From Prevotellaceae bacterium (GTDB lineage: Bacteria > Bacteroidota > Bacteroidia > Bacteroidales > UBA932), in NCBI GenBank assembly GCA_031273485.1, contig JAISRS010000224.1:1-8484 (forward strand): a DNA stretch of 8,484 nucleotides. Direction: 5' to 3'. Below, piece by piece: positions 6,611-8,484 of the stretch. How positions within the stretch are numbered: position 1 is the first letter of the stretch; every line of letters starts with the position of its first letter. Made by a program: the position numbers and the translations under genes. A model generated the notes under the pieces. That model was given only the letters and a program-made list of their open reading frames with translations, made no database searches and was not told the DNA's origin.

Positions 6611-8122
6611 TCACTCCTTAAAATTATTTTTTCCCGGCATATCAAATAATACAACCGGTATATCCAAAATTACATCCGGGCTTGCAATTCCCAAAAACAA
6701 ATTTACAAAAGCTATAAAATCCTGTGTTTTGTCCTTTGCTTTTCCGCCAGACGAATCGTTAAAATCATGCACCCAATCCGGCAGTATATTATCCTGCTTA
6801 ACAAGCACTTTTAGATTAAAACAAATTACCGAAGATTCTACAAGTCCCTTCCTTATATCATGCGGATATACAGAAACATTTCCCTTTCGTACACCATTTA
6901 TACTTATTTCTGAAACTCGCGCTTCAATATCACGTAAAAGCTGTGCTTCACCATCTTTCCAAAATCTTTCCTGCTTTTCAGATACAAGATAAGTATAATT
7001 CTCTATTTTTACTTCAAGACGTGAGGCATCAACTTCCGTTGGCATATCAAAACCAAAATTAAGCTGCCACAATTTATGCCCATTCTTTGACCCGCCTCCA
7101 ATCTTTCTGTATTGAAGCAACTTTAAATTAAGCGGTTTATCAATATATTCACCATCATCTTGTATAAAATAATCAACCATAGAATCTGTTTGATCCCGTA
7201 AATTCCAAATTCGATCCGGTTTATCATTAACCCGTATATTCCAGATGTCATTAAGGACTCTTTTATTGTTTTTGTCAATATCTTTCACATCTCGAATAGA
7301 AGCGCTCATTGGAACGTCTATATCGGTCGCATACAATGTTTTATAATCACCTGCTCCTATTGTTGATAGTATATGGTATTCAATGCCGCGGCCTTCTCCA
7401 TTTTTGATAAAATTCTTTAGAAAATTATTTAAATGATTCTTTGGTCCGGTAACAATAAGATAAAGCGGCAATCGGTCTCCGCTTACTATATCCTGCATTT
7501 CTTCTCCCATGCGTTCAGGATTAGGCTTCCAATTAGTACCCCAGAAAGGCAGCTTAAACGCAATCACAGCCGCGCCGCAGTTTATATCCCTCAAAAGGTT
7601 TTCACGTATTCTTGCCGTTAATTTAGTGTTATTAAGCCCTTGCTCCTGTAAATCGCTTACAACCACAGTAAGTTGTGACGAATCTATACGATTTTCCTGA
7701 TACAGCATAGTCAATGGGCCGATTCTGTTCTCAAAACTGCCGCCAAGTATAGCTGTATAGAAAGATTCTTTATCCGGAGCAAATGCAAACGCTTCTTTCC
7801 ACTTTAACCAAGCAGAAGTGTCTTTCTGTAGTGTATAATATTTCGGCCTAAAGAAATTCAATGTCTTTTTGAAAGTGTTGAGAAAAATATTAAATTCAGG
7901 TACATTATCGTACATCCCGTTTTTATCCTGCGCAAAACCTCTTTCAGATATAGTAGATGACCAATAAATGTAAATTGGAGTTATCACATGTTGCATATCT
8001 ACGTCAATACTCTCTGTATTCTTGGGAACAGGAAACGGTTTTCGTATTATCCGTCCTTTGCTGCCGCATGCAGAAAATAAGCAGAGAGCGATTAAGATTA
8101 TATAAATGTTTTTTCCTTTCAT
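6611..8122 (-). CDS. Lipoprotein with a vWA-like region and a PDWV C-terminal tail
   Basis: This 503-residue protein starts with a lipoprotein signal peptide: MKGKN, a hydrophobic core, then LFSAC with Cys19 as the likely lipidated residue. The Phe in the lipobox is unusual but tolerated in some groups. Residues about 45-240 look like a von Willebrand factor A-type fold. The strand YIYW runs into SSTIS at the place where a MIDAS DxSxS would be, but the Asp is absent. LTVVVSDLQEQG (151-162) resembles the later strand plus Asp motif, followed by the strands AAVIAFK and LYLIVTG. A beta-rich region then runs to a tail containing CFNLKVLVKQDNILPDWV (434-451). vWA domains usually bind proteins; metal binding here is doubtful. 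The protein should sit at a membrane surface outside the cytoplasm. A GGAA lies 7 nt before the ATG and AAGGA only 1 nt before it. The vWA call is moderate. Confidence 0.8.
   Translation of the reverse strand: MKGKNIYIILIALCLFSACGSKGRIIRKPFPVPKNTESIDVDMQHVITPIYIYWSSTISERGFAQDKNGMYDNVPEFNIFLNTFKKTLNFFRPKYYTLQKDTSAWLKWKEAFAFAPDKESFYTAILGGSFENRIGPLTMLYQENRIDSSQLTVVVSDLQEQGLNNTKLTARIRENLLRDINCGAAVIAFKLPFWGTNWKPNPERMGEEMQDIVSGDRLPLYLIVTGPKNHLNNFLKNFIKNGEGRGIEYHILSTIGAGDYKTLYATDIDVPMSASIRDVKDIDKNNKRVLNDIWNIRVNDKPDRIWNLRDQTDSMVDYFIQDDGEYIDKPLNLKLLQYRKIGGGSKNGHKLWQLNFGFDMPTEVDASRLEVKIENYTYLVSEKQERFWKDGEAQLLRDIEARVSEISINGVRKGNVSVYPHDIRKGLVESSVICFNLKVLVKQDNILPDWVHDFNDSSGGKAKDKTQDFIAFVNLFLGIASPDVILDIPVVLFDMPGKNNFKE
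6614..6619 (-). promoter_or_regulatory. Ribosome binding site that fixes the membrane-protein start
   Basis: AAGGAG on the minus strand spans the end of the lipoprotein gene and lies 7 nt before the ATG at 6606-6604. It is the main reason for rejecting the longer 163-residue reading from 6654. Confidence 0.8.
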
Positions 8123-8129
8123 GTCCTTA

Positions 8130-8133
8130 TTCC
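8130..8133 (-). promoter_or_regulatory. Probable ribosome binding site of the lipoprotein gene
   Basis: The 24-bp gap is purine-rich on the minus strand (GGAATGGAATAAGGA). GGAA at 8130-8133 is 7 nt from the ATG. The AAGGA at 8124-8128 is too close to be used alone. Confidence 0.4.
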
Positions 8134-8146
8134 ATTCCCTGCTATA

Positions 8147-8484
8147 TCAAGCAATAGTAATCTCTCCCTGTCTGTTGCTTTGCCTTAGCTCCGCAGGGCC
8201 TGCCGCGTCCCGCTCCTCGACCCAATCGGGGACTTTTGCTTTGAGAGCGATATTGCAGCCTATTTTGTAGTAACCTTTGGCGAGGTTTTTATTCACAATT
8301 TCGAGCGCAAGACAGATATAGTGTTTGCCCGGCTCAAGGTCAGCGTCCGTCTTTATTTCCTCGGCAATTTCATCGCCATGCAGAACAACGGGTTTTATTG
8401 TGTTTCCAAGGGGTTTCTCATAAGCTATGAACGGCGAAGGCTCGCCGGGCGGAGTACCCGTTCCATCAAAGTATTCCGCCGTTA
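8147..8484 (-). CDS. C-terminal 111 residues of an unknown protein (start beyond right edge)
   Basis: The frame is open from the right edge (first full codon at 8482) to TGA at 8149-8147. The visible 111 residues look like beta-sandwich material. A stretch reading LEPGKHYICLALEIVNKN (49-66) runs into a strand and then CNIALKAKVPDWVEERD (76-92). The C-N-hydrophobic...PDWV stretch resembles the tail of the downstream lipoprotein (CFNLKVL...LPDWVHDFN), which suggests a shared C-terminal domain. There is no hydrophobic segment in the part seen. G+C is about half by hand count, clearly above the AT-rich genes that follow, with many GCG, CCG and GGC codons. It ends 24 bp before the lipoprotein gene on the same strand, so it may be the preceding gene of the operon. 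The function is unknown. Confidence 0.75.
   Translation of the reverse strand, partial: TAEYFDGTGTPPGEPSPFIAYEKPLGNTIKPVVLHGDEIAEEIKTDADLEPGKHYICLALEIVNKNLAKGYYKIGCNIALKAKVPDWVEERDAAGPAELRQSNRQGEITIA

Noticed and set aside
6607..6654. Longer N-terminus for the four-helix membrane protein, starting at 6654
   Set aside because: It would overlap the lipoprotein gene by 44 bp and has no clear ribosome binding site. The ATG at 6606 has AAGGAG at the right distance.
7957..8157. Plus-strand frame across the lipoprotein start
   Set aside because: It is antisense to the signal peptide and the 24-bp gap, and its translation resembles no protein I know.

Overview
The window comes from an AT-rich bacterium with a signal-peptide and lipoprotein secretion system, most likely a diderm. 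A spirochaete such as Treponema would fit the base composition, the loose lipoboxes and the density of lipoproteins. No marker gene in the window fixes the taxonomy, so this is a weak inference.

Every gene I can support lies on the minus strand. In order of transcription (right to left) they are: the 3' end of an unknown gene (8484-8147); a 503-residue lipoprotein with a vWA-like region (8122-6611); a 147-residue four-helix membrane protein (6606-6163); a 496-residue tubulin/FtsZ-like protein (6141-4651); a 1007-residue protein carrying an actin/Hsp70-type ATPase core (4654-1631); and a 470-residue coiled-coil membrane protein (1634-222). After a 117-bp gap comes the start of a small lipoprotein (104-1). 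The five complete genes are separated by 24, 4 and 21 bp and by two 4-bp ATGA overlaps, and each has a Shine-Dalgarno-like sequence. This looks like one translationally coupled operon whose promoter lies beyond the right edge.

The main result is the pairing of a tubulin-superfamily protein and an actin-superfamily protein as overlapping neighbours, together with envelope proteins. The tubulin-like protein shows a T1-like loop (GGTGTQVG), a rearranged T4-like glycine loop (GGITGGMGT) and a possible T7 catalytic loop (DWAEI, compare FtsZ DFADV). The actin-like protein shows phosphate-1, phosphate-2 and adenosine motifs in the right order. Predicted topology puts the lipoprotein and the coiled coil outside the inner membrane, the two NTPases and the C-terminal domain of the coiled-coil protein inside, and the four-helix protein in the membrane. 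I infer an envelope-spanning NTP-driven machine, for membrane remodelling, transport, positioning or defence. The sequence does not say which.

The idea is related to FtsZ-like/vWA membrane-remodelling systems described for other bacteria, but I cannot test homology here. The right-hand partial gene is clearly richer in G+C than the rest, yet its C-terminus shares a Cys-Asn...PDWV tail with the lipoprotein, so it may be a diverged component of the same system.
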